Shown here piece by piece: positions 17,102 through 26,000 of a DNA stretch of 64,000 nt. The notes beneath the pieces were generated by a model. That model was given only the letters and a program-made list of their open reading frames with translations, was not told the origin of the DNA and searched no databases. Source of the DNA: Desulfurivibrio dismutans (GTDB lineage Bacteria > Desulfobacterota > Desulfobulbia > Desulfobulbales > Desulfurivibrionaceae); the NCBI RefSeq assembly GCF_029210385.1, contig NZ_JARGDQ010000005.1:124001-188000 (forward strand). The letters run 5' to 3'. The translations under genes were made by a program, and so were the position numbers. Positions within the stretch are counted from its first letter, which is position 1; every line of letters starts with the position of its first letter.

Positions 17102-18667
17102 TTGACTGATCTTGAACGAGGCAGTGGGGTACTGTTGCACATAACCTCCCTGCCGAGTCCTTTCGGCATCGGTGATCTGGGGCCCGAAGCCCATGCCTTT
17201 GTGGAATTTCTGGCCGCAGCCGGGCAGCGCTACTGGCAGTTTTTGCCGTTGTGCCCCACCAGTGCCGGGTTGGACAACTCACCCTACATGGGCCTCAGCG
17301 CCTTCGCCGGTAATCACTTGCTGATCAGTCCCGAGTTGTTGCAGGAAGATGGGCTGGCAAGCGATGAACTGCTGTCGTCGGGGCCGGAATTTTCCGATTA
17401 CCTGGTGGATTTTGCCCCGGTCAGAGCCTTCAAGGAGCAAGTTCTGGCCGCCGCTTTTAAAACCTTTCGGCAACTGCCGGAGAGGGGTGAGTTCCGTCGG
17501 CAATTGGCGGAATTCAAGGCCGATCAGCCCTGGCTGGCGGATTACGCCCTGTTTATCTGTCTTCATGAAGATCAGCAGGGGCGCCCCTGGCATGACTGGC
17601 CCGAACCTCTGGCCCGGCGCGAACCGGCTGCCCTGCAGGAAGAGCGGCGGCGGCTGGCGGCCCGGATTAGCTATCATGAATTTGTCCAATTTATTTTCTA
17701 CCGCCAGTGGCAGCGTTTGCGGGTGCGGGCGGCGGCTCGGGGAGTGCGGCTGGTCGGCGATCTGCCCATCTACGTCGCCCAGGACAGCGCCGAAGTTTGG
17801 GCCTGGCCGGACTGCTTCCTGCTGGACCCGGAAACTCATCAACCCACCCATGTGGCCGGGGTGCCGCCGGATTATTTCAGCGCCACCGGCCAGCGTTGGG
17901 GCAATCCGCTGTTTCGCTGGCATGATGGCGGCCCGACGGTGCAAAAACGGCTTTATCAGTGGTGGGCCCGGCGTTTTGCCCACCAGCTTGAGCAGGCCGA
18001 TATCGTTCGGATCGATCACTTCCGGGGGTTTGAGTCTTTTTGGCAGGTCCCTGCCGAGGAGCCCGATGCCGTGCGGGGAGAATGGGTGCCCGGCCCGGGG
18101 CTGGAATTCTTCCACAAAATGGGAAAAAAACTGGGCAAGTTGCCGATTATTGCCGAGGACCTGGGGCTGATCACGTCGGAAGTGGAAAAACTGCGTGACC
18201 GGCTTGGGTTTCCCGGCATGAAGGTGCTGCAGTTCGCCTTTGATTCCGATGAAACCAATACCTACCTGCCACATAACTATGCCCAGCCCAACTGCGTAGT
18301 ATATACCGGGACCCACGATAACGATACTTCACTGGGATGGTATTTAAGCAATCAAGTCAACCCCGACGCCAAAGAGCGTTTTTTGCGCTATGCCAACGGC
18401 CGCGACGGTAATCCGGTACATTGGGACTTCATTCGCCTGGCTCTGGCTTCGGTGGGCAAAGTGGTGATTGTTCCTCTCCAGGATGTGCTGGGCTTTGGTA
18501 GCGATTGCCGGATGAACGTTCCCGGTACCGCCGAGGGCAACTGGCGCTGGCGGGTGGCGGGGCGTTTTCTTACCGACGAGGTGGCGGCCCAACTGCGGGA
18601 TGAGACCAAATTTTATAACCGGCTCATGCAACCGGAGCAAAAGGGAGAAGATAATGAACAAACTTAA
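17102..18667 (+). CDS. malQ: 4-alpha-glucanotransferase MalQ (amylomaltase)
   Basis: A 521-residue GH77 enzyme that transfers glucan segments between maltodextrins, used in glycogen and maltose metabolism in the cytoplasm. The N-terminus GVLLHITSLPSPFGIGDLG is a family hallmark. VGDLPIYVAQDSAEVWA, RIDHFRGFESFW and AEDLGLIT cover the sugar-binding and catalytic Asp/Glu region, and GTHDND follows near residue 400. I chose the TTG at 17102 because GGGGAG precedes it at good spacing. The last 14 bases overlap the next gene, which indicates translational coupling. glgB and glgP lie elsewhere in this window. Confidence 0.93.
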   Translation: MTDLERGSGVLLHITSLPSPFGIGDLGPEAHAFVEFLAAAGQRYWQFLPLCPTSAGLDNSPYMGLSAFAGNHLLISPELLQEDGLASDELLSSGPEFSDYLVDFAPVRAFKEQVLAAAFKTFRQLPERGEFRRQLAEFKADQPWLADYALFICLHEDQQGRPWHDWPEPLARREPAALQEERRRLAARISYHEFVQFIFYRQWQRLRVRAAARGVRLVGDLPIYVAQDSAEVWAWPDCFLLDPETHQPTHVAGVPPDYFSATGQRWGNPLFRWHDGGPTVQKRLYQWWARRFAHQLEQADIVRIDHFRGFESFWQVPAEEPDAVRGEWVPGPGLEFFHKMGKKLGKLPIIAEDLGLITSEVEKLRDRLGFPGMKVLQFAFDSDETNTYLPHNYAQPNCVVYTGTHDNDTSLGWYLSNQVNPDAKERFLRYANGRDGNPVHWDFIRLALASVGKVVIVPLQDVLGFGSDCRMNVPGTAEGNWRWRVAGRFLTDEVAAQLRDETKFYNRLMQPEQKGEDNEQT

Positions 18668-19232
18668 AGTTCTGGCTTTCAACGGCAGCCCCCGGGCCGG
18701 AGGCAACACCTCCACCCTGCTGGCCGCCCTTGAAGAAGGAGTGGCTGGTGCCGGGGGCGAAATGGTTACCATCCGGGTTTGTGATTTGGATATTCAGCCC
18801 TGCACAGCTTGTGGGGCCTGTGACGAGACCGGGGAGTGTATCATTGAAGACGATATGGCCGCCCTTTACCCCCAAATTATGGCGGCCGACCGGCTGGTGC
18901 TGGCCTCGCCCATCTATTTTTACGGCCTTACCGCCCAGGTCAAGGCCCTGGTGGATCGCAGCCAGGCGTTGTGGAACCGTGGGCGTCTAGGACTGGAGCG
19001 GGGTCGGCGGACTCCGCAGCGTCGGGGCCTGTTGCTGGCGGTGGCGGCCACCAAAGGACCGAAGGTTTTTGACGGCGCTATTCTCACCGCTAAATACGCT
19101 TTCGATGCCATGGGGTTTGCCCACGGAGGAGAACTGTTGGTGCGGGGACTGGACGTTCCCGGCGATGCTGCGCAACAGCCGGAAAGCCTGCAACGTGCTA
19201 CCAGGTTTGGTTGCGCTCTGGTGCAAGAATAA
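18654..19232 (+). CDS. NADPH-dependent FMN reductase / flavodoxin-fold protein
   Basis: A 192-residue flavodoxin-fold protein. The N-terminal FNGSPRAGGNTSTLL is the FMN phosphate-binding loop of NADPH-dependent FMN reductases. Four cysteines within residues 42-60 (PCTACGACDETGEC) resemble the cluster motif of archaeal iron-sulfur flavoproteins, so it may carry a 4Fe-4S centre as well as FMN. The ATG has GGGAG nearby and overlaps malQ by 14 bases. Substrate and partner are unknown, and the link to malQ may only be transcriptional. Confidence 0.82.
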   Translation: MNKLKVLAFNGSPRAGGNTSTLLAALEEGVAGAGGEMVTIRVCDLDIQPCTACGACDETGECIIEDDMAALYPQIMAADRLVLASPIYFYGLTAQVKALVDRSQALWNRGRLGLERGRRTPQRRGLLLAVAATKGPKVFDGAILTAKYAFDAMGFAHGGELLVRGLDVPGDAAQQPESLQRATRFGCALVQE

Positions 19233-19235
19233 ACC

Positions 19236-19265
19236 TTGACATTACTTAAGCCGATCAGGTAAAAG
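19236..19265 (+). promoter_or_regulatory. Candidate sigma-70 promoter for tRNA-Glu
   Basis: TTGACA at 19236-19241 is a consensus -35 box. With 18 bp spacing it faces TAAAAG at 19260-19265 as a -10 box, and the tRNA begins 17 bp further on. It starts four bases after the stop of the preceding gene, so the tRNA can be read independently. Confidence 0.55.
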
Positions 19266-19282
19266 AACGGCTTCCATTTGCT

Positions 19283-19358
19283 GGCCCCTTCGTCTAGCGG
19301 TCTAGGACGCCGGCCTCTCACGCCGGTAACACGGGTTCGAGTCCCGTAGGGGTCACCA
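19283..19358 (+). tRNA. tRNA-Glu (CTC)
   Basis: A 76-base cloverleaf that includes the encoded CCA. The acceptor stem pairs GGCCCCT with AGGGGTC, with one G-U pair. The anticodon arm CCGGC/GCCGG encloses the loop CTCTCAC, giving anticodon CTC at 19317-19319. The T arm ACGGG/CCCGT holds the GTTCGAG loop. A terminator follows directly, so it forms a single-gene transcript. Confidence 0.96.
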
Positions 19359-19368
19359 CGAGCTCACC

Positions 19369-19407
19369 AAAGAGAATCAGAGGCCAGCCTTTTGATTCTC
19401 TTTTTTT
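19369..19407 (+). terminator. Rho-independent terminator after tRNA-Glu
   Basis: AAAGAGAATCA and TGATTCTCTTT form an 11-bp stem with a 13-base loop, and the stem runs into a T run ending at 19407. It starts 11 bp after the tRNA 3' end. Confidence 0.88.
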
Positions 19408-19456
19408 ATTTGGAGCCTTTCGGCTTTTACTTCAGCTTCCTCGCCAAGCAATATAT

Positions 19457-20200
19457 TTACCCCGATTCGGTTGTTTCTTGTGTCTGTTCATTCATCCGGG
19501 CAACAGTCCTTTTGGCGACCCACAGCAGCCCGGTGGCGGATATAATGGCCAGCAGCAGGGGGATAAGCTGCTGAAAGTCTTCCAGGGTGGGGTCTCGGAC
19601 GAAGGCCCAGATTTCCGGGGCGTCCCTGCCGAGGAGGAAGAAAATGAAGGTCCGCGGCAACATGCCGATCATCGTCGCGAGCATAAAGGAGATAAGGCCG
19701 AGCTTCAGAACGGAAAGTGCCATGTTGGTCATGGCAAAGGGCAGCACCGGCGAAAGACGGGCAAAAACGATCATGGTAAATTCATCCTGGCCGATTTGCT
19801 CGAGGAAGCGACGGATTTTGGGATTGTGGTAGAAATTTTTACTCAACACCAGTTTTTGGGCTGTCCGGCCGAATTTGAGGCCCAGCAAAGCGGCCAGGGG
19901 GTAGGAGAGGAGTAAGCCTGCCAGTCCGTACCAGGCGAAAAAATAGCCGCTGATAACGGCGATGAAGGTGGTGGGGGTCAAGGCCAGGGCCATGGCCGGA
20001 ATGGCGGCCAGATGAAAAAGAACCAGCATGGAAATGGTCCTTTCCGCCAGCAGATGTTGATTGGCTTGCGCTGCATAAATGAACAAGGAAGATGCCACCA
20101 AGGGGAGCAGTGCAAAAAAGAGCAGCATCAGCAGGAAGTTGCGGTTTTCCTGCAGGTGGGAAAAGGCCGGGTGGGCAGTGAGCCTGGCGAAAAAACTCAT
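19457..20200 (-). CDS. TVP38/TMEM64 (VTT-domain, DedA-related) membrane protein
   Basis: A 247-residue protein with about five to six hydrophobic segments. The middle carries the VTT-domain pattern SGYFFAWYGLAG and the re-entrant-loop stretch FARLSPVLPFAMTNMAL. DedA/VTT proteins act in lipid scrambling and membrane homeostasis, but the individual function of this copy is not known. It is the last gene of a same-strand run ftsY - DnaJ-domain gene - this gene, with a 53-bp gap before it. Confidence 0.82.
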   Translation of the reverse strand: MSFFARLTAHPAFSHLQENRNFLLMLLFFALLPLVASSLFIYAAQANQHLLAERTISMLVLFHLAAIPAMALALTPTTFIAVISGYFFAWYGLAGLLLSYPLAALLGLKFGRTAQKLVLSKNFYHNPKIRRFLEQIGQDEFTMIVFARLSPVLPFAMTNMALSVLKLGLISFMLATMIGMLPRTFIFFLLGRDAPEIWAFVRDPTLEDFQQLIPLLLAIISATGLLWVAKRTVARMNEQTQETTESG

Positions 20201-20253
20201 GGGAGCAGTACCGTTGCCCGGTCTGCCCCAAGCCTTGGCTGACCAGTCACAAC

Positions 20254-21111
20254 TCAGCCCTGTTCCTGGCGTTTCTTGAGGTACTGGTAGGCCTCATTGA
20301 TTTCTTTCATCTTTTCTTCCGCCACTTTTTTGAACTCCTCACCCAGATGGTTGACCTTGTCCGGGTGGTACTGCTTGCTCAAGTTGCGGTAGGCGCTTTT
20401 GACCTGTTCAAAATCGGCGCCTGGTTCCAAGCCCAGGGCTTGGTAATAGCGGGCTTCCTGGTCGGCATAGCGGAAGCTGCCGGGGGTGCTGCCGGGGCGG
20501 CCGCCGGCCTGATAGCGGGCCCGGATCGCCTGGTGGTCGTAGGGGCTGATCTCCAGGAAGTCGGCGATTTGCTGCAGAGTCTGTAACTCCCGCGGGGAGA
20601 CCTCCTTGACGTACATCACCCGGTAGATCAGCTCCAGCAGGATCAGGCGGGGTTCGTAGCCGAAGCGGCGGCGGAACTCGTTCAGCAGGTCGTTCAGAGT
20701 CAGTTGCGAGGCCATGGCCTCCTTGATCAGCCCCTTGACCCAGAGCATCTGCTGGTGGTTGTAGCGCAACTGAGTACGGAAAAAATCGCTGATAGCGGCG
20801 GTTTCTGCCCGGCTTACCTCACCGTCCAACTGAGCGATCCGAATCAGGATATGGACCAGCAGGTAAACAAAAAGGTTGTGGCTTTCGGTTTGGGACTGTT
20901 CGTAGAGCCGGATCTTGCGGCGGACGTACCAGGTGAAGGACCACAGGGCACCGATGGCGCCCAGCAACACGATACCCAGGCCCAGCAGCAGAGCACCAAC
21001 CAAGTTGAACAACAGCGGAGCGCCGCCCAGCAGCAGCACCGTCAGGGCCAGCAGCAGCAGACAGCCGCCGCAACCAGGCCCGCCGGGAGGGCGGCGTTGA
21101 TAGATAATCAT
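20254..21111 (-). CDS. Membrane-anchored DnaJ-domain protein (DjlA-like, TerB plus J domain)
   Basis: A 285-residue protein. Two hydrophobic helices occupy about residues 15-60, a TerB-like all-helical domain about 75-190, and a C-terminal J domain about 220-280 with the HPD motif in SKQYHPDKV. DjlA proteins are inner-membrane co-chaperones that stimulate DnaK. Compared with E. coli DjlA the order is the same, but the membrane part has two helices instead of one. Its start overlaps the ftsY stop by four bases (ATGA), which indicates coupling. Confidence 0.85.
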   Translation of the reverse strand: MIIYQRRPPGGPGCGGCLLLLALTVLLLGGAPLLFNLVGALLLGLGIVLLGAIGALWSFTWYVRRKIRLYEQSQTESHNLFVYLLVHILIRIAQLDGEVSRAETAAISDFFRTQLRYNHQQMLWVKGLIKEAMASQLTLNDLLNEFRRRFGYEPRLILLELIYRVMYVKEVSPRELQTLQQIADFLEISPYDHQAIRARYQAGGRPGSTPGSFRYADQEARYYQALGLEPGADFEQVKSAYRNLSKQYHPDKVNHLGEEFKKVAEEKMKEINEAYQYLKKRQEQG

Positions 21112-22316
21112 GATTGTTCGGGCCTGTTGCCGTTCTCCCCGGCAGCAGCCTTGATCGGCCCGTTTTTCGCCTGATCCCGGGCAAAGAGCGCCTTGACGAA
21201 CTCGCGGGGGTCGAAATCGCGCAGGTCTTCCATCTGTTCGCCGATACCGACAAAGCGGATGGGAATATTGAACTCCCGGCAGATATTGACCACGATTCCG
21301 CCCCGGGAAGTGCCGTCCAGTTTGGTCAAAGCAATACCGCTGACCTCCACCGCCTCATGAAACAGCCTGGCCTGGGAGATCCCGTTCTGGCCGGTGGTGG
21401 CGTCGATGACCAGCATCACCTCGTGGGGGGCCCCGGGGATCTTCTGGTTCATCACCCGTTTGATCTTGCGTAGCTCTTCCATCAAGTTGACTTTGGTGTG
21501 CAGCCGGCCGGCGGTGTCGACGATGATCACATCGAAATCCCGGGGGCGGGCGTAGTCGAAGGCGTCGTAGATCACTGAAGATGGATCGGCTCCCTGCTGC
21601 TGGGCGATCACCTCGGCATCCACCCGCTTGCCCCAGGCCTGGAGCTGTTCAATGGCGGCGGCCCGAAAGGTGTCTGCGGCTACCATTAGTACCTTCTGGC
21701 CGGACTTTTTAAACTTGTGGGCCAGTTTGCCGATGGTGGTGGTCTTGCCCACCCCGTTGACCCCCAAAACCATAATCACAAACGGGCCGCTGGCCGGCAT
21801 TACCAGTTCAGCCGGCCGGTCGACCCGAACCAGGTGCTCCTGCAGCAGTTGCTCAAGAATTGCTTCAAGCGCCCTGGGATCGCTCAACTCGTCCCGTTTA
21901 ACCCGTTCCCTGGCCTTTTCCAGCAGTTCGTTGGTGGTGGCGGCGCCGAGATCGGCGGTGATCAGAATCTCTTCCAGGTCATCAAACAGTTCGGCGTCGA
22001 TAGCCTTTTTGCCCAGGAAGAGTTCGTCCATACGATTGACCAGGCTTTCCCGGGTTCGGCTCAGGCCCTGGCGCAGACGGTCGAAAAAGCCGGTGGCGGT
22101 GGTGGCCGGCCGGGATTCTGGTGGGGGAGCTGCCGCATCGGGAGCCTGTTCAACGGGGCCAGGGGGGTGACCGTTTTCACTCGCCGCCGCCGGGGGGGCG
22201 ATGGCGGTTTGCTCTTCAGAGCGATATTGGCCTTCCTGTTCGGTTGGTCGGGGCGTGGCTTCCGTATCCGGCCTGTCGGTCTCCCGCCGCAATTTTTTCT
22301 TAAACCAGCTCAGCAT
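21108..22316 (-). CDS. ftsY: Signal recognition particle receptor FtsY
   Basis: FtsY is the SRP receptor GTPase that delivers ribosome-nascent chain complexes to the translocon. The 402 residues consist of an acidic, Pro/Glu-rich N-terminal A region (about 1-95), an N domain helical bundle (about 100-190) and the G domain with GVNGVGKTTTIGKL (Walker A), DTFRAAAIEQL, DTAGRLHTK and TKLDGTSRGG. Length is in the normal range. It is the first gene of a run with the DjlA-like and TVP38 genes. Confidence 0.96.
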   Translation of the reverse strand: MLSWFKKKLRRETDRPDTEATPRPTEQEGQYRSEEQTAIAPPAAASENGHPPGPVEQAPDAAAPPPESRPATTATGFFDRLRQGLSRTRESLVNRMDELFLGKKAIDAELFDDLEEILITADLGAATTNELLEKARERVKRDELSDPRALEAILEQLLQEHLVRVDRPAELVMPASGPFVIMVLGVNGVGKTTTIGKLAHKFKKSGQKVLMVAADTFRAAAIEQLQAWGKRVDAEVIAQQQGADPSSVIYDAFDYARPRDFDVIIVDTAGRLHTKVNLMEELRKIKRVMNQKIPGAPHEVMLVIDATTGQNGISQARLFHEAVEVSGIALTKLDGTSRGGIVVNICREFNIPIRFVGIGEQMEDLRDFDPREFVKALFARDQAKNGPIKAAAGENGNRPEQS

Positions 22317-22383
22317 TGCCGTTGTTTCCTTGTCGCTAATACGATCCGCATAATTTGATGAAGTCGCAAAAAGTTCATCCAGT

Positions 22384-23217
22384 TTAGATTGACTCCAGAG
22401 CCGTTACCACCTGGCGGATGATCCAGGCCGGGGTCGAGGCCCCGGCGGTCACCCCTGCGCACTGGAATTTTTTCAGCTTCTCGGGTTCCAGTTCATCTTC
22501 GGTTTCCACCAGGAAGACCGGGCAGTTAAGGCCGTGGGCGATTTCAGCCAGTCGCTTGGTGTTGGCGCTGTTGCGCCCCCCCACCACCACCAGGGTATCG
22601 ATCTCCTGGCACATCTTCCTCACTTCGTCCTGACGCTTGTGGGTTGAGTCACAAATGGTATTGAATACCTTGCCTCCGGGAAAGCGTTCCAGAATGGCCT
22701 CGGTGATTTCCCGGAAGACCTTCTCGTCCTGGGTGGTCTGGCTGACGACGATGTAGGGATGATCGAGCTTCAGTTCATCGAGATCGGTCAGCCGGCTGAC
22801 CACAATCCCCGCCGCCCCGGCGTGTCCCATCAGGCCTTCAACTTCGGCGTGATCGCGGTCGCCGACAATCACCGTAGTATAGCCTTCCTTCTGGTACTTG
22901 TCGATAATTGCCTGCACCTTGACCACCCGGGGGCAGGTGGCGTCTTCCACCACCACCCCGCCTTCTTCCAAACGGCGTTTGCGTTCCGGTGGCACCCCGT
23001 GGGCCCTGATCACCACCGTACCTTTGGTGTCGGCCGGGACTTCTTCCATTACTTTAACCCCCTTTTCTTCCAGCATCTCCAGAACCTGCGGGTTGTGAAT
23101 CAGGGGGCCGAAAGTGCTGATGGGGCCTTGTCGGCTGTCCACCAGTTTCAGGGTGGTTTCAACCGCCCGCCGGACCCCCATGCAGAAGCCGGCGTGTCGG
23201 GCCAGAACAACTTTCAT
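22384..23217 (-). CDS. ispH: 4-hydroxy-3-methylbut-2-enyl diphosphate reductase IspH
   Basis: IspH carries out the last step of the MEP isoprenoid pathway and gives IPP and DMAPP with a 4Fe-4S cluster. The 277-residue protein has the three cluster cysteines in GFCMGVRRA (near residue 12), EDATCPRV (near 96) and ICDSTHKRQ (near 195), and the catalytic Glu in the TEDEL region. I chose the ATG at 23217 because GGAGGAACC precedes it and the first Cys falls at position 12 as in the family. ispA and dxs of the same pathway lie near 60 kb. The 67-bp gap before ftsY contains a short sequence related to the 10422 and 36663 repeats. Confidence 0.95.
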   Translation of the reverse strand: MKVVLARHAGFCMGVRRAVETTLKLVDSRQGPISTFGPLIHNPQVLEMLEEKGVKVMEEVPADTKGTVVIRAHGVPPERKRRLEEGGVVVEDATCPRVVKVQAIIDKYQKEGYTTVIVGDRDHAEVEGLMGHAGAAGIVVSRLTDLDELKLDHPYIVVSQTTQDEKVFREITEAILERFPGGKVFNTICDSTHKRQDEVRKMCQEIDTLVVVGGRNSANTKRLAEIAHGLNCPVFLVETEDELEPEKLKKFQCAGVTAGASTPAWIIRQVVTALESI

Positions 23218-23334
23218 TCTGGTTCCTCCATTTGGATTTAGGGACAGAACGGCAATCTGTCTCGCAGTAGTAAAAAACAAAGGTCGGCGGCATGGTTGCA
23301 TGCTCGGCCGACAGGGTTTACGGCGGGGGATGGT

Positions 23335-23541
23335 TTATCCGTGGTGTTGGTTGCAGCGGCGACAGTCGAAGTTATGGTCCAGAAACTCACATTCCGCCGG
23401 CGACAGGTCGAAGCGGATTTCCGCCTCCCGCAGCAAGGTCAGGCGATTACGATCCGGCTCGGCGGCCAGGCACTCACCAACCCAGGCCAGGGCCCGGCGC
23501 ATTTTTTCGCCGGGGGGCTGAATATTTCGGCCGTCGCTCAT
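23335..23541 (-). CDS. Small conserved-looking protein downstream of glgB
   Basis: A 68-residue protein whose ATG overlaps the glgB stop by four bases (ATGA) and is served by an AGGAGG site inside the glgB end. The C-terminus is DCRRCNQHH, a CxxC plus histidines that might bind a metal, and another Cys lies near residue 24. I do not recognise the family. The tight coupling to glgB and the good ribosome site make it a likely real gene, perhaps translated with the branching enzyme. Confidence 0.6.
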   Translation of the reverse strand: MSDGRNIQPPGEKMRRALAWVGECLAAEPDRNRLTLLREAEIRFDLSPAECEFLDHNFDCRRCNQHHG

Positions 23542-25742
23542 GGTTCCTCCTTCAGCTTGAAGATAACGCCCCCCAAAGGTGGAACCTTGACCAGCAGGTG
23601 TTCCGGGGCCTGACCGCAGGGCTGGTTGATGCTGTTCAGCGGTTCAGGGTTGTTCACTCCGCTGCCGCCCGCTCCGGCCAGATCCGAGTTCAAGACTTCC
23701 CGGTAGCGGCCGCCCCGGGGTACGCCTAGTTTATAGTTGTAGTGCACCTGCGGGGTGAAATTCAGCAGGCAAACCACGAACTCTTTACGGTCTTCGGTGA
23801 AACGGGCAAAGCTGATGATGGAGTTGTCGACATCGTTGAAGTCCAGCCACTGAAAACCCGCCGGAGAGAAATCGTCGTCCCACAGGGCCGGGGTTTGGCG
23901 GTAAAAATGGTTCAACTCCCGGACAAACTGCTGCAGCTGCCGGTGTTTTTCGCCCTCTTCCACCAGGTGCCAGTCCAGGCTCACCTTGCAGTACCATTCG
24001 GACAGTTGGCCGAACTCACCGCCCATGAAGAGCAGCTTCTTGCCGGGATGGGTCCAGTGGAAAAACAGCAACAGGCGCAGGTTGGCAAAACGCTGCCAGT
24101 TGTCGCCGGGCATTTTGTTGAGCAGCGAACGCTTGCCGTGGACCACCTCATCGTGGGAAAGAGGCAGAATGAAATTTTCACTGAAGGCATACAGCAGGGA
24201 AAAGGTCAGGGCGCCGTGGTGATATTTGCGAAACAGGGGGTCATGCTGGAAGTAGCTTAAGGTATCGTTCATCCAGCCCATGTTCCACTTGTAGCCGAAC
24301 CCCAGCCCCCCCCAGTTGGCCGGCTTGGAAACCCCGAAGTAGCTGGTGGATTCCTCGGCGATCATCATGATGTCCGGGTGACGGTCATAGACGATGCTGT
24401 TGAGATGTTTGAGAAACTCGATGGCCTCAATGTTTTCTCGGCCGCCATACTCGTTGGTCAGCCATTCCCCGTCCTGGCGGCCGTAGTCCATGTACAGCAT
24501 GGAGGCCACCGCATCCACCCGCAGGCCGTCGATATGATAGCGCTCGAACCAGAACAGGGCGTTGGCGATCAGGAAGTTGGCCACCTCGGCCCGGCTGTAG
24601 TTGAACACCAGGGTGCCCCATTCCTGGTGGGCGCCTTTGCGGGGGTCTTCATGTTCGTAAAGGCAGGTGCCGTCAAAACGGCTCAGCCCGTGGCCGTCGG
24701 TGGGAAAGTGCGAGGGAACCCAGTCCAGAATCACCCCGATGCCGTGGCGGTGACATTCGTTGACCAGGTAGGAGAAATCATCGGGGGTGCCAAAGCGGCT
24801 GGTTACCGCGTAAAAACCGATCACCTGGTATCCCCAGGACTCATCCAGCGGATGCTCGGCAACCGGCAAAAACTCCACGTGGGTAAAACCCATCTCCAGC
24901 AGATATGGAATCAGGGCGTCGGCGATTTCCCGGTATGAGAGAAAGCGGGAGGGGTCTGACGGATCCCGCCGCCAGGAGCCCAGATGCATTTCATAAATGG
25001 ACATGGGCTGGCGGTAGGTTGAAATTTTACGCCGCCGGGCCAGCCACTCATCATCGCTCCACGAGAAATTGCCGGTGTCCCAGACCACCGAAGCACTTTT
25101 GGGGCGCACTTCGCTGAGAAACTGGCAAGGATCGGTCTTTTCCAGAATGTCGCCGCCAGCAGTGCGGATCTCGAACTTGTATGGTTCGCCTACCCCCACG
25201 TGGGGAAGGAACAGCTCCCAGATGCCGGAACCTGCCAGCACCCGCATCTGGTGCAGGCGCCCGTCCCAGAAATTGAAATTGCCCAGCACACTGATCCGCC
25301 TGGCGTTGGGGGCCCAGACCCGAAAGATGGTGCCTGGTACTCCGTCGATGGTGACCGGGTGCGCGCCCAGCTTGTCGTAAAGCTGATAGTGGGTGCCGTT
25401 GTTGATCAGGTAGCGGTCAAAATCGCTCAACTGTGGCCAGAAGCGGTAGGGGTCTTCAAACTGGTGGCTGGCACCGTCGGAATAATGGGCCTCCAACTGG
25501 TAGGGAAAAAACTCCCGGCAGCCGGGCAGGGTGAATTCAAAGATACCTTCCTCGCGGACCTTGTACATCTCCCGGCGTTCCCCTTGGATCAGCAGAAAAA
25601 CCTGGTTGGCGGCGGGCTGGAAGCAGCGCACCACCGCCGCCGGCGTTTCGTCGTAGAGCAGGTGAAACCCCAGAACCTGAAACGGGTCGTGGTGGTCTGA
25701 GTTGATGATCCGGGTAAAATCAGCGTGCAAGGGGTGGGTCAT
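23538..25742 (-). CDS. glgB: 1,4-alpha-glucan branching enzyme GlgB
   Basis: GlgB (GH13) makes alpha-1,6 branches in glycogen. The 734-residue protein has an N-terminal carbohydrate-binding module 48 region (about 100-230) and the catalytic barrel with ILDWVPSHFP, DGLRVDAVASMLYMDY (nucleophile Asp), MIAEEST (acid Glu) and LSHDEVVHGK. I chose the ATG at 25742 because the preceding in-frame residues look non-coding and the family N-terminus starts at this point. The C-terminal region has a short Gly/Asn-rich insert (VNNPEPLNSINQ). The next gene overlaps by four bases. Confidence 0.95.
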   Translation of the reverse strand: MTHPLHADFTRIINSDHHDPFQVLGFHLLYDETPAAVVRCFQPAANQVFLLIQGERREMYKVREEGIFEFTLPGCREFFPYQLEAHYSDGASHQFEDPYRFWPQLSDFDRYLINNGTHYQLYDKLGAHPVTIDGVPGTIFRVWAPNARRISVLGNFNFWDGRLHQMRVLAGSGIWELFLPHVGVGEPYKFEIRTAGGDILEKTDPCQFLSEVRPKSASVVWDTGNFSWSDDEWLARRRKISTYRQPMSIYEMHLGSWRRDPSDPSRFLSYREIADALIPYLLEMGFTHVEFLPVAEHPLDESWGYQVIGFYAVTSRFGTPDDFSYLVNECHRHGIGVILDWVPSHFPTDGHGLSRFDGTCLYEHEDPRKGAHQEWGTLVFNYSRAEVANFLIANALFWFERYHIDGLRVDAVASMLYMDYGRQDGEWLTNEYGGRENIEAIEFLKHLNSIVYDRHPDIMMIAEESTSYFGVSKPANWGGLGFGYKWNMGWMNDTLSYFQHDPLFRKYHHGALTFSLLYAFSENFILPLSHDEVVHGKRSLLNKMPGDNWQRFANLRLLLFFHWTHPGKKLLFMGGEFGQLSEWYCKVSLDWHLVEEGEKHRQLQQFVRELNHFYRQTPALWDDDFSPAGFQWLDFNDVDNSIISFARFTEDRKEFVVCLLNFTPQVHYNYKLGVPRGGRYREVLNSDLAGAGGSGVNNPEPLNSINQPCGQAPEHLLVKVPPLGGVIFKLKEEP

Positions 25743-25798
25743 GATTGGCTTAACTCGGTTGGAAAGTTTATGGCGGTAGGGCCGGCAATTTAGTGAAT

Positions 25799-25927
25799 TT
25801 ACGGTTGTGGTGCTTGTTCGTTGTAGCACAGGTTGGTCATGGCTGACAAGCAAAGATCTTGTTCCTCGCAGCGCCGACAAGAGCCTTTTTTACAATTGAT
25901 TTTGCCATATCCATCAGGTAGGCTCAT
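25799..25927 (-). CDS. Possible cysteine-rich small protein upstream of glgB
   Basis: A 42-residue reading frame starting MSLPDGYGKINCKKGSCRRC, with five cysteines spaced C-x4-C-x2-C-x5-C-x7-C. It lies 56 bp upstream of the glgB start on the same strand. The regular cysteine spacing is not expected of random sequence, but I do not recognise the family. The ribosome site is weak, and a longer in-frame start exists at 25999. It could bind zinc or iron-sulfur, or be non-coding. Confidence 0.35.
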   Translation of the reverse strand: MSLPDGYGKINCKKGSCRRCEEQDLCLSAMTNLCYNEQAPQP

Positions 25928-26000
25928 GTTCAGCGGTAGCTTCAGTTGTCGGCCGGTAACCGGCTTAATTGCTGTATCTTTGCCAAGGGTCATTGCCATC

